Source: Scleromatobacter humisilvae (GTDB lineage Bacteria; Pseudomonadota; Gammaproteobacteria; Burkholderiales; Burkholderiaceae_C). Taken from it: a DNA stretch of 64,000 nucleotides. Both the position numbers and the translations under genes were made by a program. Position 1 is the stretch's first letter, and each line of letters starts with the position of its first letter. The notes under the pieces are model-generated. The model was not told the origin of the DNA. It searched no databases and saw only the letters and a program-made list of their open reading frames with translations. This document shows positions 38,551-47,825 of this stretch, piece after piece. The DNA is taken from NCBI RefSeq assembly GCF_023231945.1, contig NZ_JAJLJH010000016.1, forward strand, positions 16,071 to 80,070, in the 5' to 3' direction.

Positions 38551-39045
38551 ATGAACGATTCGTCCAACACCTCCGGCCTCACGCACTTCGACGCCCAGGG
38601 CCAGGCCCACATGGTCGATGTCGGGGGCAAGGCCGAGACCCGCCGCGTCGCACGCGCGACCGGCTCGATCCGCATGCAGCCCGCCACGCTCGCCGCGATC
38701 GCCGAGGGCAGCGCGAAGAAGGGCGACGTGCTCGGCGTCGCGCGCATCGCGGCGATCCAGGCCGCCAAGCGCACGTCGGAGCTCGTGCCGCTGTGCCACC
38801 CGCTGCCGCTGACGCACGTGCAGGTGGACTTCGCGATCGACACCACCGCCGGCGCCGTGCACTGCACCGTGCAGGCCGAGACCCTGGGCCGCACCGGCGT
38901 CGAGATGGAGGCGCTGACGGCCGTGCAGGTGGGCCTGCTGACCGTCTACGACATGGTCAAGGCGATCGACCGCGGGATGGTGATCGGGGACGTGCGCGTG
39001 CTCGAGAAGCACGGCGGCAAGTCGGGATCGTGGACGAGGCCCTGA
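38551..39045 (+). CDS. moaC: Cyclic pyranopterin monophosphate synthase
   Basis: 164 aa. Second step of molybdenum cofactor synthesis: converts the MoaA product into cyclic pyranopterin monophosphate. Conserved blocks are all present: [47 protein letters not shown] and [18 protein letters not shown] with the catalytic Asp/Lys, then KHGGKSG. ATG 38551. No other moa or moe gene is in the window. A terminator follows 19 bp after the stop. Confidence 0.97.
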   Translation: MNDSSNTSGLTHFDAQGQAHMVDVGGKAETRRVARATGSIRMQPATLAAIAEGSAKKGDVLGVARIAAIQAAKRTSELVPLCHPLPLTHVQVDFAIDTTAGAVHCTVQAETLGRTGVEMEALTAVQVGLLTVYDMVKAIDRGMVIGDVRVLEKHGGKSGSWTRP

Positions 39046-39064
39046 CCGGGCATCCACCAACGAC

Positions 39065-39088
39065 AAGGCCCGCATCGCGGGCCTTTTT
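39065..39088 (+). terminator. Rho-independent terminator of moaC
   Basis: Stem AAGGCCCGC / GCGGGCCTT with a 3-base loop and a T-run on the plus strand, 19 bp after the moaC stop. It lies just before the convergent ligase gene. Confidence 0.9.
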
Positions 39089-39092
39089 CGTT

Positions 39093-40892
39093 TCAGCGGA
39101 AGTCGCGCCAGGTGAGCCCGCTGGGCTCCGGCTGGCACTGGAACGGCTTGACCGGCAGGGTGACATCGACGCACGGCGCGAAGAATTCCTCGGTCTCGGC
39201 CTTGTCGAACTCCTTCAGCCGCGCGACCAGGTAGCGCGCGCGTTCCGTCTGGCCGCTCTCGGCCAGCGCGTCGGCCCAGGCCATCATCAGGCGGCTGTCG
39301 AGCAGCGAGTGGGTGGAGCGCTCGAACGCGCCCAGGGCCTTGGACGGCGGATCGGCAGTGGTGGCGTCCGCGTAGTCGGCGTGATGCGCGAAGAACGGGC
39401 TGCTCTGGCCGGCCACGATGCGGTCGGGCAGCGGCGCGAGGCCCGCATCGTCGACGAAGATCATGGAGACGCGCCAGTAGTCCCACGTCGAGATCAACGC
39501 CACCAGCATCATCGCGACGCCGAACCAGCGCAGGCCCGAGCCCTCGCTGCTGAGGCGCACGAGCTTGCCGGGATCGATGGGCCGGCCGCCGACGACGCCG
39601 CTCAGCGTCGGCTCGCCGGCGGGCTTCGGCGCCGGGCCGGAGCCGAGCGTGAAGCCCCAGGCCCAGGCCGCCGGCAGCAGGAAGTACGCGTACCACAGCG
39701 GGTATTCGTCGAGGCTGTGGATCGCGATCATCACGACCATCACCCAGGCCGCTCGGGCGCCATGGCCGGCTTCGCCCTGCGTCGCCAGCGCGCGCGAGAG
39801 GCCCTGCCACAGGGCCCAGACCAGCAGGCCCAGCACCAGCAGCCCCAGCGGCAGGCCGAGTTCGACGATGAGCTGCAGCGGCAGGTCGTGCGTGTGGTCG
39901 AAGAAGGCGGTGGGGCGATGCGGGAACGGCGTCAGCGTCCACGCGAAGTTGAACTCGCCCCAGCCCACGCCCAGCAGCGGCTGCTGGCGGATCAGCTCGA
40001 TGGTGTTGCGCCAGATCGCGAAGTGCGAGCTGTCGCCGTCGCCGACGCGCGTGGCGGTGCCCACTGCATGCGGCACGAACGACAGGTGCTCGCTCAGCCA
40101 CTGCCAGGCGTGGATGCCGACCGGGAACAGGATGGACGACACCAGCGCGATGCGCGTGCCGCGCGACAGTCGCGTGTCGACGGCGCCCCACACGACCAGC
40201 ACCAGCGTGCCACCGTACAGGCCGGTGCGCGAGCCGCTGAGCACCACGGCCGCCATCATCAGCACGCCGATCGCGAGGCCGAACCAGCGGGAGATGCGGC
40301 GCCATTCCACCAGCGGCACCAGCGCGATCACCGACCACACCAGCAGGCTCGCCAGATGGTTGGGCTGGCGCAGGTTGCCCACGGCGCGGCCGGGGATGCC
40401 GGACTGCGCGATCAGCGTGCCGTCGGCCAGCCTCGGGATGTAGACCTGGATCACCGAGACCAGCGCGCTGAGGCTGCCGACGGCCACCATGCCGATCGCG
40501 AACGGTGCGAAGGCCTGCAGGCCGTCCTCGTCGCCGCCCTGGGCGACGCGCGCGCCGAGCGTGGCGACGAAGCTCGCGGCCACCAGCATCAACGCCGGCG
40601 GCAGCGCGAGCGAGGTCGGCAGCGAGCCGACGGTCCACGACGCGATGATCGCCACGCACAGGATGGCCAGCGCCAGCGCCAGCCACAGCGTGGCGCCGCG
40701 GCGCACGGGGCCGTGCGGAATCCGGTTGGCGGCCAGCAGGCACAGGCCCCAGCCGAACACGCACACCAGCTCGTTGAGCTGCGTCGCCGACGGCGTGCGG
40801 TTGTAGGCCAGCATCGGCGGAAGGATCAACGCGAGCGCGTAGGCGAAGATGCGCACGTCCGCGCGGTCGCCGGGAAAGGTTTGACTGGTCAT
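39093..40892 (-). CDS. PglL/PilO-like O-oligosaccharyltransferase (Wzy_C/O-antigen ligase family), copy 1
   Basis: 599 aa. About 12 membrane segments; the large periplasmic loop holds the ligase motif region QQPLLGVGWGEFNFAWTL and HTHDLPLQLIVELGLPLG, typical of Wzy_C / PglL enzymes that move lipid-linked glycans to protein. The C-terminal soluble part (VAGQSSPFFAHHADY, then TWRDFR at the end) matches the Wzy_C_2 region of pilin glycosyl-ligases. It lies next to a paralogue at 41016 and 4.6 kb from two pilin genes, so pilin O-glycosylation is the favoured role; transfer to O-antigen is the alternative. Confidence 0.82.
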   Translation of the reverse strand: MTSQTFPGDRADVRIFAYALALILPPMLAYNRTPSATQLNELVCVFGWGLCLLAANRIPHGPVRRGATLWLALALAILCVAIIASWTVGSLPTSLALPPALMLVAASFVATLGARVAQGGDEDGLQAFAPFAIGMVAVGSLSALVSVIQVYIPRLADGTLIAQSGIPGRAVGNLRQPNHLASLLVWSVIALVPLVEWRRISRWFGLAIGVLMMAAVVLSGSRTGLYGGTLVLVVWGAVDTRLSRGTRIALVSSILFPVGIHAWQWLSEHLSFVPHAVGTATRVGDGDSSHFAIWRNTIELIRQQPLLGVGWGEFNFAWTLTPFPHRPTAFFDHTHDLPLQLIVELGLPLGLLVLGLLVWALWQGLSRALATQGEAGHGARAAWVMVVMIAIHSLDEYPLWYAYFLLPAAWAWGFTLGSGPAPKPAGEPTLSGVVGGRPIDPGKLVRLSSEGSGLRWFGVAMMLVALISTWDYWRVSMIFVDDAGLAPLPDRIVAGQSSPFFAHHADYADATTADPPSKALGAFERSTHSLLDSRLMMAWADALAESGQTERARYLVARLKEFDKAETEEFFAPCVDVTLPVKPFQCQPEPSGLTWRDFR

Positions 40893-41015
40893 TGCGGCAA
40901 TCGAAGAAAGGCCAGCTGGCTGGTGCCGGCGCGCGCCGCGCGAGGCGGCGAAAACGGTGCAGAGGGTAACGCGATTCCGTGAAGCCCGCGCCCTGCAGGC
41001 CGGCCACGCCTGGGG

Positions 41016-42740
41016 CTACCTGAAGTCGCGCCAGCTCACGGGGTGCTCGGGCGGCAGGCATTGGAACGGCTTGGCCGTCACGGCCGCATCATCGCAGGGC
41101 GCGAACCAGGGCTTGGGGCCGGGCAGGTTGAACTCGCGCAGGCGGGCAGCCATGTAGCGCGCCTTGTCGACCTGGCCCTGCTCGTAGAGGATGTTCGCCC
41201 ACGCGTACATCAGGCGTCCGTTGAGCAGCACGTGCGACGAGCGCTCGATCACCGGCAGCATGTCCGGAGTCAGCGGCCTCTCGGTGACTGCGACGTAGTC
41301 GGCTTCGTTGGCGAACAGCGGGCTGGCCTGGCCGTGCGCGACGCGCTGGTCGAACGGCAAGGACGTCGATCGCGGAAGGAACAGGTCGACGATGGTCAGG
41401 TAGTCCATCCATGCCGACGGCGCCAGCACCACCATCATCAACCCCACGGCTCGCCAGTTGCGCGCCGTGACGCGCGCTGCATCGGGGCTGGCCCCCGTGG
41501 CGCCGAGCGCGGTTGCGGTGCCGACGGCCACGCCGAAAGCCCACGCCGTGGGCAACAGCAAGTACGCGTACCACAGCGGATATTCGAGCATGCTGTGCAG
41601 GCCCATCACCAGCACGAACAGCAGTGCGCTGCGCGCCGCCAGGCCGGCCTCGTCGGCCTGGTGCCAGACGCGGCGGAACGATTGAAACAGCGCGACGACC
41701 AGCAGCCCCATCATCAGCAGCGCTGCGGGCACGCCCAGTTCGACCGCCAGCTGCAGCGGCAGGTTGTGCGTGTTGCTGACCAGTCCCGCGCCGCGCGCGA
41801 ACGACGGCGTGAGCGTCCAGGCAAAATTGAACTGTCCCCAGCCGACGCCCAGCCACGGCTGCTGGCGGATCAACACCAGCGCGCTCTGCCAGATCCCGCC
41901 GCGAAACGAGGTGGCGTCGGTGGCGTCGCTCCGGTCAAGTAGTACCACCGTGACTTCATGCGCGTGCGACCAGGCCCCGATCGCCCAGAGCATCAGCGCA
42001 GCCACGAATGGCAGCGACAACAGGCCAAGACGCAGCGGACGCGCCAGGTTGCGGTCAGCGAGGCCCCACGACGCCAGGAGTGCGAGCGCAACCAGGGCGG
42101 TACGCGAGCCGGTGAGCACGACCCCGAACAGCATCGTCAGCACGGCGAGACACCAGCCCACGCGCGGCAACCAGGCGCCAGCGCGATCCTGCCAGGAGCG
42201 CGCGAGCGGCACGCTACCGATGATCCCCCAGAGCATGATGTCGGCAAATTGATTCGACTGCCCGACGTTGCCGCCCGGTCGGCCCAATCGAACCGGCCAC
42301 GCAATGAGGTCGTTGTCGAGCGCGTGGTACGCGAACACTTGCAGGAACGCGATCAGGCCGCAGCACACGCCGCCGACGACGAGAGCCATCGCGAACGGCC
42401 GGAAATAGCGCACCACATCGCCCGCCCCGGCAGCGGCTCCGTGCAGCATCACCACCGCAGCCAGGCCCATGATGCCCAGGATGCCGATACCCGGCGGGGA
42501 CGGCTGCGTCCCGAGGAAGATGCCGATCGCGCACGCGGCAGCCGCCAGCGCAAGGACGATCAGTGGCGGCGCCGCTGCGCGCAACGTCGATCGCAGTAGC
42601 ACCGGCGCCGGCGCCAGGATCATCACGAGCCCCCAGCCGAAGATGGCGGTCAATTGATTGGCGATCGTCGGATTCGGCGGAAACGGGCGGTGGATCAGTG
42701 TGGCCAGCGCCACCGCCACCAGGAATGCGATGAGTCTCAT
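41016..42740 (-). CDS. PglL/PilO-like O-oligosaccharyltransferase, copy 2
   Basis: 574 aa, a paralogue of the preceding gene product with the same layout: many membrane helices, QQPWLGVGWGQFNFAWTL and NTHNLPLQLAVELGVPAA in the large loop, SMLEYPLWYAYLLLPTAWAFG, and a C-terminal region beginning VAHGQASPLFANEADY and ending SWRDFR. The matched tails and central motifs show duplication followed by divergence, most of it in the membrane helices. The two copies may act on different acceptor proteins or glycans. Separated from copy 1 by 123 bp and from the next upstream gene by 39 bp, so the locus is probably one operon. Confidence 0.82.
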   Translation of the reverse strand: MRLIAFLVAVALATLIHRPFPPNPTIANQLTAIFGWGLVMILAPAPVLLRSTLRAAAPPLIVLALAAAACAIGIFLGTQPSPPGIGILGIMGLAAVVMLHGAAAGAGDVVRYFRPFAMALVVGGVCCGLIAFLQVFAYHALDNDLIAWPVRLGRPGGNVGQSNQFADIMLWGIIGSVPLARSWQDRAGAWLPRVGWCLAVLTMLFGVVLTGSRTALVALALLASWGLADRNLARPLRLGLLSLPFVAALMLWAIGAWSHAHEVTVVLLDRSDATDATSFRGGIWQSALVLIRQQPWLGVGWGQFNFAWTLTPSFARGAGLVSNTHNLPLQLAVELGVPAALLMMGLLVVALFQSFRRVWHQADEAGLAARSALLFVLVMGLHSMLEYPLWYAYLLLPTAWAFGVAVGTATALGATGASPDAARVTARNWRAVGLMMVVLAPSAWMDYLTIVDLFLPRSTSLPFDQRVAHGQASPLFANEADYVAVTERPLTPDMLPVIERSSHVLLNGRLMYAWANILYEQGQVDKARYMAARLREFNLPGPKPWFAPCDDAAVTAKPFQCLPPEHPVSWRDFR

Positions 42741-42779
42741 TCAAAGAGTCCTTGTGCCGGCCGACGCCGACGCGTTGAG

Positions 42780-44312
42780 TCAGTGCGCCGCTGCGGGCCG
42801 CGCGTCGGCCCGCAGCGGCTCGTTGCGTTCCAGCAGGAAGATGTCGCCGTCCGTCAGGCGGATATGCCAGTGCGCGCGGATGCTGGGCATCCGGCGGATG
42901 CCGAGTTCGAAGTCGCGCCGCAGCAACAGCATGTAGCTCACGTGGTTGCCTTCGAGGAACAGGTTCAGCAGGTTCTCGTTCTGCAGCAACTGGATCGAGA
43001 AAAGCAGGTAGTCGTCGCCGTAGGAGTCGACGCGCGAGTCGATCGAGGGCTTCAAGCGCGGCCAGTCGCGGTAGATCAACTCGCCGCCCAATTCGTACGA
43101 GTTGAGGACGTTGCCGGCCACCTTCGGGTCGGCCAGCTCCGCCACCAGGGGCGGACTGAAGTTGTTGGACGGCACTTCGTAGAAGAAGCCGTGGGCCGCA
43201 TTGCCCAGCAGCGCGCAGGCGCTGGTCGCCGCGAGGGCCAAGCACGCAGCGGCGGCACGCAGTCCGCGCTCGCGCCGGCGCTCGAGCGTGAGGTGTCCCA
43301 CCAGTCCCGCGCAAACGTACAGCGCGATGAAGCCGAACCACACGATGTGGCGCGAGCGGTCCAGCGCGAGCACCGTGAAGACGGCCAGCAGCAGCCCGTC
43401 GGTGACGTTGAGGTAGCGCCGCAACGCGACGACAAGCGCCAGCGTCGCGGCCAGCACCGCGATGAAGATCCAGAACGCGCGCTCGACCACGAACAACGGC
43501 GAGAACGTCGGAAGCCATTCCTTGATCAGCTGGCGCATCGTGCCGGACTGCTGCAGCTGGAACGGGAACTTCAAGAGCGCCCAGCCGGCCGGGTTGATGG
43601 CGCAGGCCGCCGTCATGGCCAGCGCCGCGGCGGCATATGGCAACCCGGCGCGCCAGCCGGCGCGCAGGCGCTGGGGCCACGCGCCCGTGGCGGCGAAGGT
43701 CGCGGACATCGCCTCACCGAATGCGAACAGGCAGGTGATCGCCGGCGCGAGGATGAACGAGCCATGGCAGTTCGCCCACAGGATCGCGACCGGCAACAGC
43801 CACAGCAGCGTCGTCCAGCGCCGTTCGCCGCGGTAGCGATCGAGCACCAGCAGCAGCCACGCGAGGAACAGCAGCGCGAACAGCTCGGGCCGCAACACGT
43901 AGCGCACGTTGGCGCACATCATGGCCAGCATCGCCATCATCAGCGCCGCGCCGAGGCCTGCGGCGCGGCGCTGCGCGAGCACGACGCACAGCGCGAACTG
44001 CAGCAGCGCGAAGCCGCCCGTCACCCACATCAGCCGGTGCAGGCCCAGCAGAAGATCGAACTCGTGATAGATGACGGAGACCAGCCACTCGTGCGCGTTG
44101 AAGTGGTTGTCGCGCACCGTGGTGAACGCGAACAGGACCGTGTCGGGGATCTTGCCGGTGTCGACGATCAGCTCGCCGACCTTCATCAGGATCCACACGT
44201 CGTTGTTGCCCACCGGCACGACGTTCATGACCAGCATGAGCAGGACGGCGAGGCCCACCGCCGCCCAGGTCACCAGTCCGGAACCGATCGCCGGCTTCGC
44301 GGCACGGTTCAT
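42780..44312 (-). CDS. Polytopic membrane protein of glycan locus (GT-C-like), function unknown
   Basis: 510 aa with about 11 membrane helices. An early loop reads VPVGNNDVWILMKVGELI and HFNAHEWLVSVIYH: acidic residues just after the first helix and a His/Glu pair recall GT-C glycosyltransferases that use polyprenyl-phosphate sugars, although no canonical motif can be proven. The C-terminal soluble part (SNNFSPPLVAELADP, PSIDSRVDSYGDDYLLF) is typical of this uncharacterised family in Burkholderiales. ATG 44312 overlaps the upstream stop (ATGA) and has GGAG, so it is translated together with the GT2-GtrA gene. Confidence 0.75.
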   Translation of the reverse strand: MNRAAKPAIGSGLVTWAAVGLAVLLMLVMNVVPVGNNDVWILMKVGELIVDTGKIPDTVLFAFTTVRDNHFNAHEWLVSVIYHEFDLLLGLHRLMWVTGGFALLQFALCVVLAQRRAAGLGAALMMAMLAMMCANVRYVLRPELFALLFLAWLLLVLDRYRGERRWTTLLWLLPVAILWANCHGSFILAPAITCLFAFGEAMSATFAATGAWPQRLRAGWRAGLPYAAAALAMTAACAINPAGWALLKFPFQLQQSGTMRQLIKEWLPTFSPLFVVERAFWIFIAVLAATLALVVALRRYLNVTDGLLLAVFTVLALDRSRHIVWFGFIALYVCAGLVGHLTLERRRERGLRAAAACLALAATSACALLGNAAHGFFYEVPSNNFSPPLVAELADPKVAGNVLNSYELGGELIYRDWPRLKPSIDSRVDSYGDDYLLFSIQLLQNENLLNLFLEGNHVSYMLLLRRDFELGIRRMPSIRAHWHIRLTDGDIFLLERNEPLRADARPAAAH

Positions 44313-45400
44313 CGGGATCTCCACGTGACGGCGCGCGTGGCGGCGTAGTTCCAGCCCGTGCCCACGAGGGCGCCCGCGGCGGCGGCCAGTGCCCAGCCCT
44401 GGCGCTCGAACAGGAACCCGGCGACGCCGACATTGGCGATCACGCCGAAGCCGCAGATCGCATAGAACGTCAGCAGCCCGCGCCACCAGCTCAGGCCGCG
44501 GTGTCGCTGGTCGCGGTAGGTGAACGAGTTGTTGAGGGCGTAGTTGGACGTCATCGCGACCAGCGTGGCCGTCGCCTGCGAGGCCGTGAAGGCGAGGTGG
44601 GCGACCTGGTAGAGCAGCGTCAGCACGGCGAAGTGGACGGCCACGCCGGAGATGCCCACCATCGAGAAGAGCAGGAAGCGCGCGGGAATCCAGCGGCCGA
44701 ACTTCTTGTCGATGAGCAACAGCGAGAACTCCCACAGCACCGCTGAATCGAGCTTGCTCTCGCCCGCGCGACGCGGGCGGAAGGTGTACGGGATCTCCGC
44801 GACGCGCGGTGGCGTGGGCAGCGACGCCAGCAGGTCCAGCAGCAGCTTGTAGCCCTCGCCGGAAAGCCGGCGCACGGCCAGGTCGAAGGTCTCGCGCTTC
44901 ATCATGAAGAAGCCGCTCATCGGATCGCTCAGCCCGGTGGCCACCATGCGGTTGGCCAGCGCCGTGGCGAAGCGGCTCATGCGCTCGCGCTGGGCATCCC
45001 AGCCGTCGAGGCCGCCGCCGGCCACGTAGCGGCTGCCGACGACGACGTCCGCGGGCGCCTCGGTGGCCGTGCCGCGCAGGCGCGCCAGCATCGCCGGAAG
45101 AATGCTCTCGTCATGCTGCAGGTCGGCATCGATGACGGCGATCACCGGCGCCGCCGTGCTCAGGACGCCCTCGACGACCGCCCGCGACAACCCGCGGCGG
45201 CCCAGCCGCTGGACGCAGCGCACGCGGGGGTCGGCCTGCGCCGCGGCGCGAACCTCGGCGGCGGTGCCATCCGGAGAATCGTCATCGACGAAGACGGCCT
45301 CCCAGCGAATGCCCTGCAGCGCGACACCGAGGCGCCGGATGAGTTCGCCCACGTTGGGTCGTTCGTTGTAGGTCGGGACGATTACCGACAGTTCGATCAT
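44309..45400 (-). CDS. Glycosyltransferase family 2 fused to GtrA-like flippase domain
   Basis: 363 aa. Residues 1-225 are a DPM1-type GT2: LSVIVPTYNERPNVGEL, VFVDDDSPDGT, VIDADLQHDE and DPMSGFFMMKRE, which transfers a sugar from a nucleotide donor to polyprenyl phosphate. Residues about 240-360 are a GtrA domain with four membrane helices (FLLFSMVGISGVAVHF, SNYALNNSFTYRD, AICGFGVIANVGVAGFL), proposed to flip the product. The fusion puts synthesis and flipping of a lipid-sugar in one protein. Start 45400 has AGGAG 5 bp upstream. First gene of the glycan operon, facing away from the pilins' terminator. Confidence 0.9.
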   Translation of the reverse strand: MIELSVIVPTYNERPNVGELIRRLGVALQGIRWEAVFVDDDSPDGTAAEVRAAAQADPRVRCVQRLGRRGLSRAVVEGVLSTAAPVIAVIDADLQHDESILPAMLARLRGTATEAPADVVVGSRYVAGGGLDGWDAQRERMSRFATALANRMVATGLSDPMSGFFMMKRETFDLAVRRLSGEGYKLLLDLLASLPTPPRVAEIPYTFRPRRAGESKLDSAVLWEFSLLLIDKKFGRWIPARFLLFSMVGISGVAVHFAVLTLLYQVAHLAFTASQATATLVAMTSNYALNNSFTYRDQRHRGLSWWRGLLTFYAICGFGVIANVGVAGFLFERQGWALAAAAGALVGTGWNYAATRAVTWRSR

Positions 45401-45459
45401 CTGCACTCCTGGGCCGGAACCGCGCATTGTCTCCTGCGGTCGTGTTGGGGCCCCCCATG

Positions 45460-45486
45460 AAAAAAGAGGTGCCGAAGCACCTCTTT
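45460..45486 (-). terminator. Rho-independent terminator of the first pilin gene
   Basis: Minus-strand stem AAAGAGGTGC / GCACCTCTTT with tetraloop TTCG and a T-run, 24 bp after the pilin stop. It should limit read-through from the pilin into the glycosyltransferase operon. Confidence 0.9.
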
Positions 45487-45510
45487 CGTTGGATCACGCG
45501 ACAGCGCGGA

Positions 45511-46125
<615 letters not shown>

Positions 46126-46264
46126 TTATGCACGCCAGGTGACGCACCGTGTCAGCGCGGCCCGGCAAGCCCTCGATTTGCGAGCCGCCGAAGTGACGAA
46201 ATTTGTCACACCGACTGAAAGTGTCACCTGATTCTGCCCCGGCTCGCGCCTGGCGGCGATAGCG

Positions 46265-46288
46265 AAAAGGGCGCCGAAGCGCCCTTTT
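46265..46288 (-). terminator. Rho-independent terminator of the second pilin gene
   Basis: Stem AAAAGGGCGC / GCGCCCTTTT with a 4-base loop, 21 bp past the stop of copy 2. It is symmetrical, so it could work in both directions. Confidence 0.88.
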
Positions 46289-46308
46289 CAATCGGCTTGC
46301 GACGGCGA

Positions 46309-47007
<699 letters not shown>

Positions 47008-47793
47008 TCAATGAAGCTCGAACGTGTCGCCCTTGAGCAGTTCCATCAAGGGGCGTTCGCGCTTGAGCGCGCGCAGCCCGGCCATGACGGCGTCGATCTC
47101 GCCCGGCTTGATGTGGGTGATGTAGATGCGGGCGTCCGGCGGCGCGCCGGCCAGCTCGGCCGCGAGCGAGCTCGGGCAGTGGTGGCCGCTCGTCTTGGCG
47201 AGGCGGCATTCCGGCTCGCTGAAGGCCGTCTCGACGACGACGTGCGCCACCGGGAACTGCGCGATGCGTTCCCAGAACGACGGATTGGGGCCCGTGTCTC
47301 CGCTGAAGACCCACCCCCCGCCACCGCCGGCAGGGCCGTGGACGGCGAAGCCGCAGGCCGGCACCGAGTGGCGGGCGCTGAGCACCTCGATGCGGCGGCC
47401 GCCGAGTTCCAGCGTGTCGCCGACGTTGAAGGGCACGAAGCGCAGCACCGGGTATTCGGCCGTCGGCAGCCGCGTGAAGTCGGGCCAGAGCTGGTTGTTG
47501 AACAGGTGCTCGCGCAGCACGGCGATCGTCTCGGGCAGCGCGTGCACCTCGATCGGCGCGGCGCCGCGCGCCTGGCGCCGGCGCAGCACGCTGTCGGCCA
47601 GCAAGGGGACGGCCAGCACGTGATCCAGGTGGGAATGCGTGAGCAGGATGTGGTCGATGCGTTCCAGCGCGTCGAGCGACAGGTCGCCGACGCCGGTGCC
47701 GGCGTCGATCAGCACGTCCTGGTCGAGCAGGAAGCTGGTGGTGCGGCTGTCGCGCGCGATCGACCCGGAGCAGCCGAGTACCTGGATTTTCAT
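47008..47793 (-). CDS. Class II 3',5'-cyclic-nucleotide phosphodiesterase (MBL fold)
   Basis: 261 aa. Metallo-beta-lactamase fold with the metal motif LLTHSHLDHVLAVP, the class II phosphodiesterase (PDEase_II) pattern VLIDAGTGVGDL, then VFSGDTGPN with a metal-bridging Asp, VVETAFS and a C-terminal YITHIKPGE His. Such enzymes hydrolyse cAMP or cGMP. It is the last gene of the signalling cluster, 32 bp after the adenylate cyclase stop, so a maker and a breaker of the same messenger appear to be co-expressed. ATG 47793 (MKIQVLGCSG) is the family start. Confidence 0.85.
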   Translation of the reverse strand: MKIQVLGCSGSIARDSRTTSFLLDQDVLIDAGTGVGDLSLDALERIDHILLTHSHLDHVLAVPLLADSVLRRRQARGAAPIEVHALPETIAVLREHLFNNQLWPDFTRLPTAEYPVLRFVPFNVGDTLELGGRRIEVLSARHSVPACGFAVHGPAGGGGGWVFSGDTGPNPSFWERIAQFPVAHVVVETAFSEPECRLAKTSGHHCPSSLAAELAGAPPDARIYITHIKPGEIDAVMAGLRALKRERPLMELLKGDTFELH

Positions 47794-47825
47794 GCGGGCA
47801 TCACGCGGAGGGTGACTCGAGGAGG

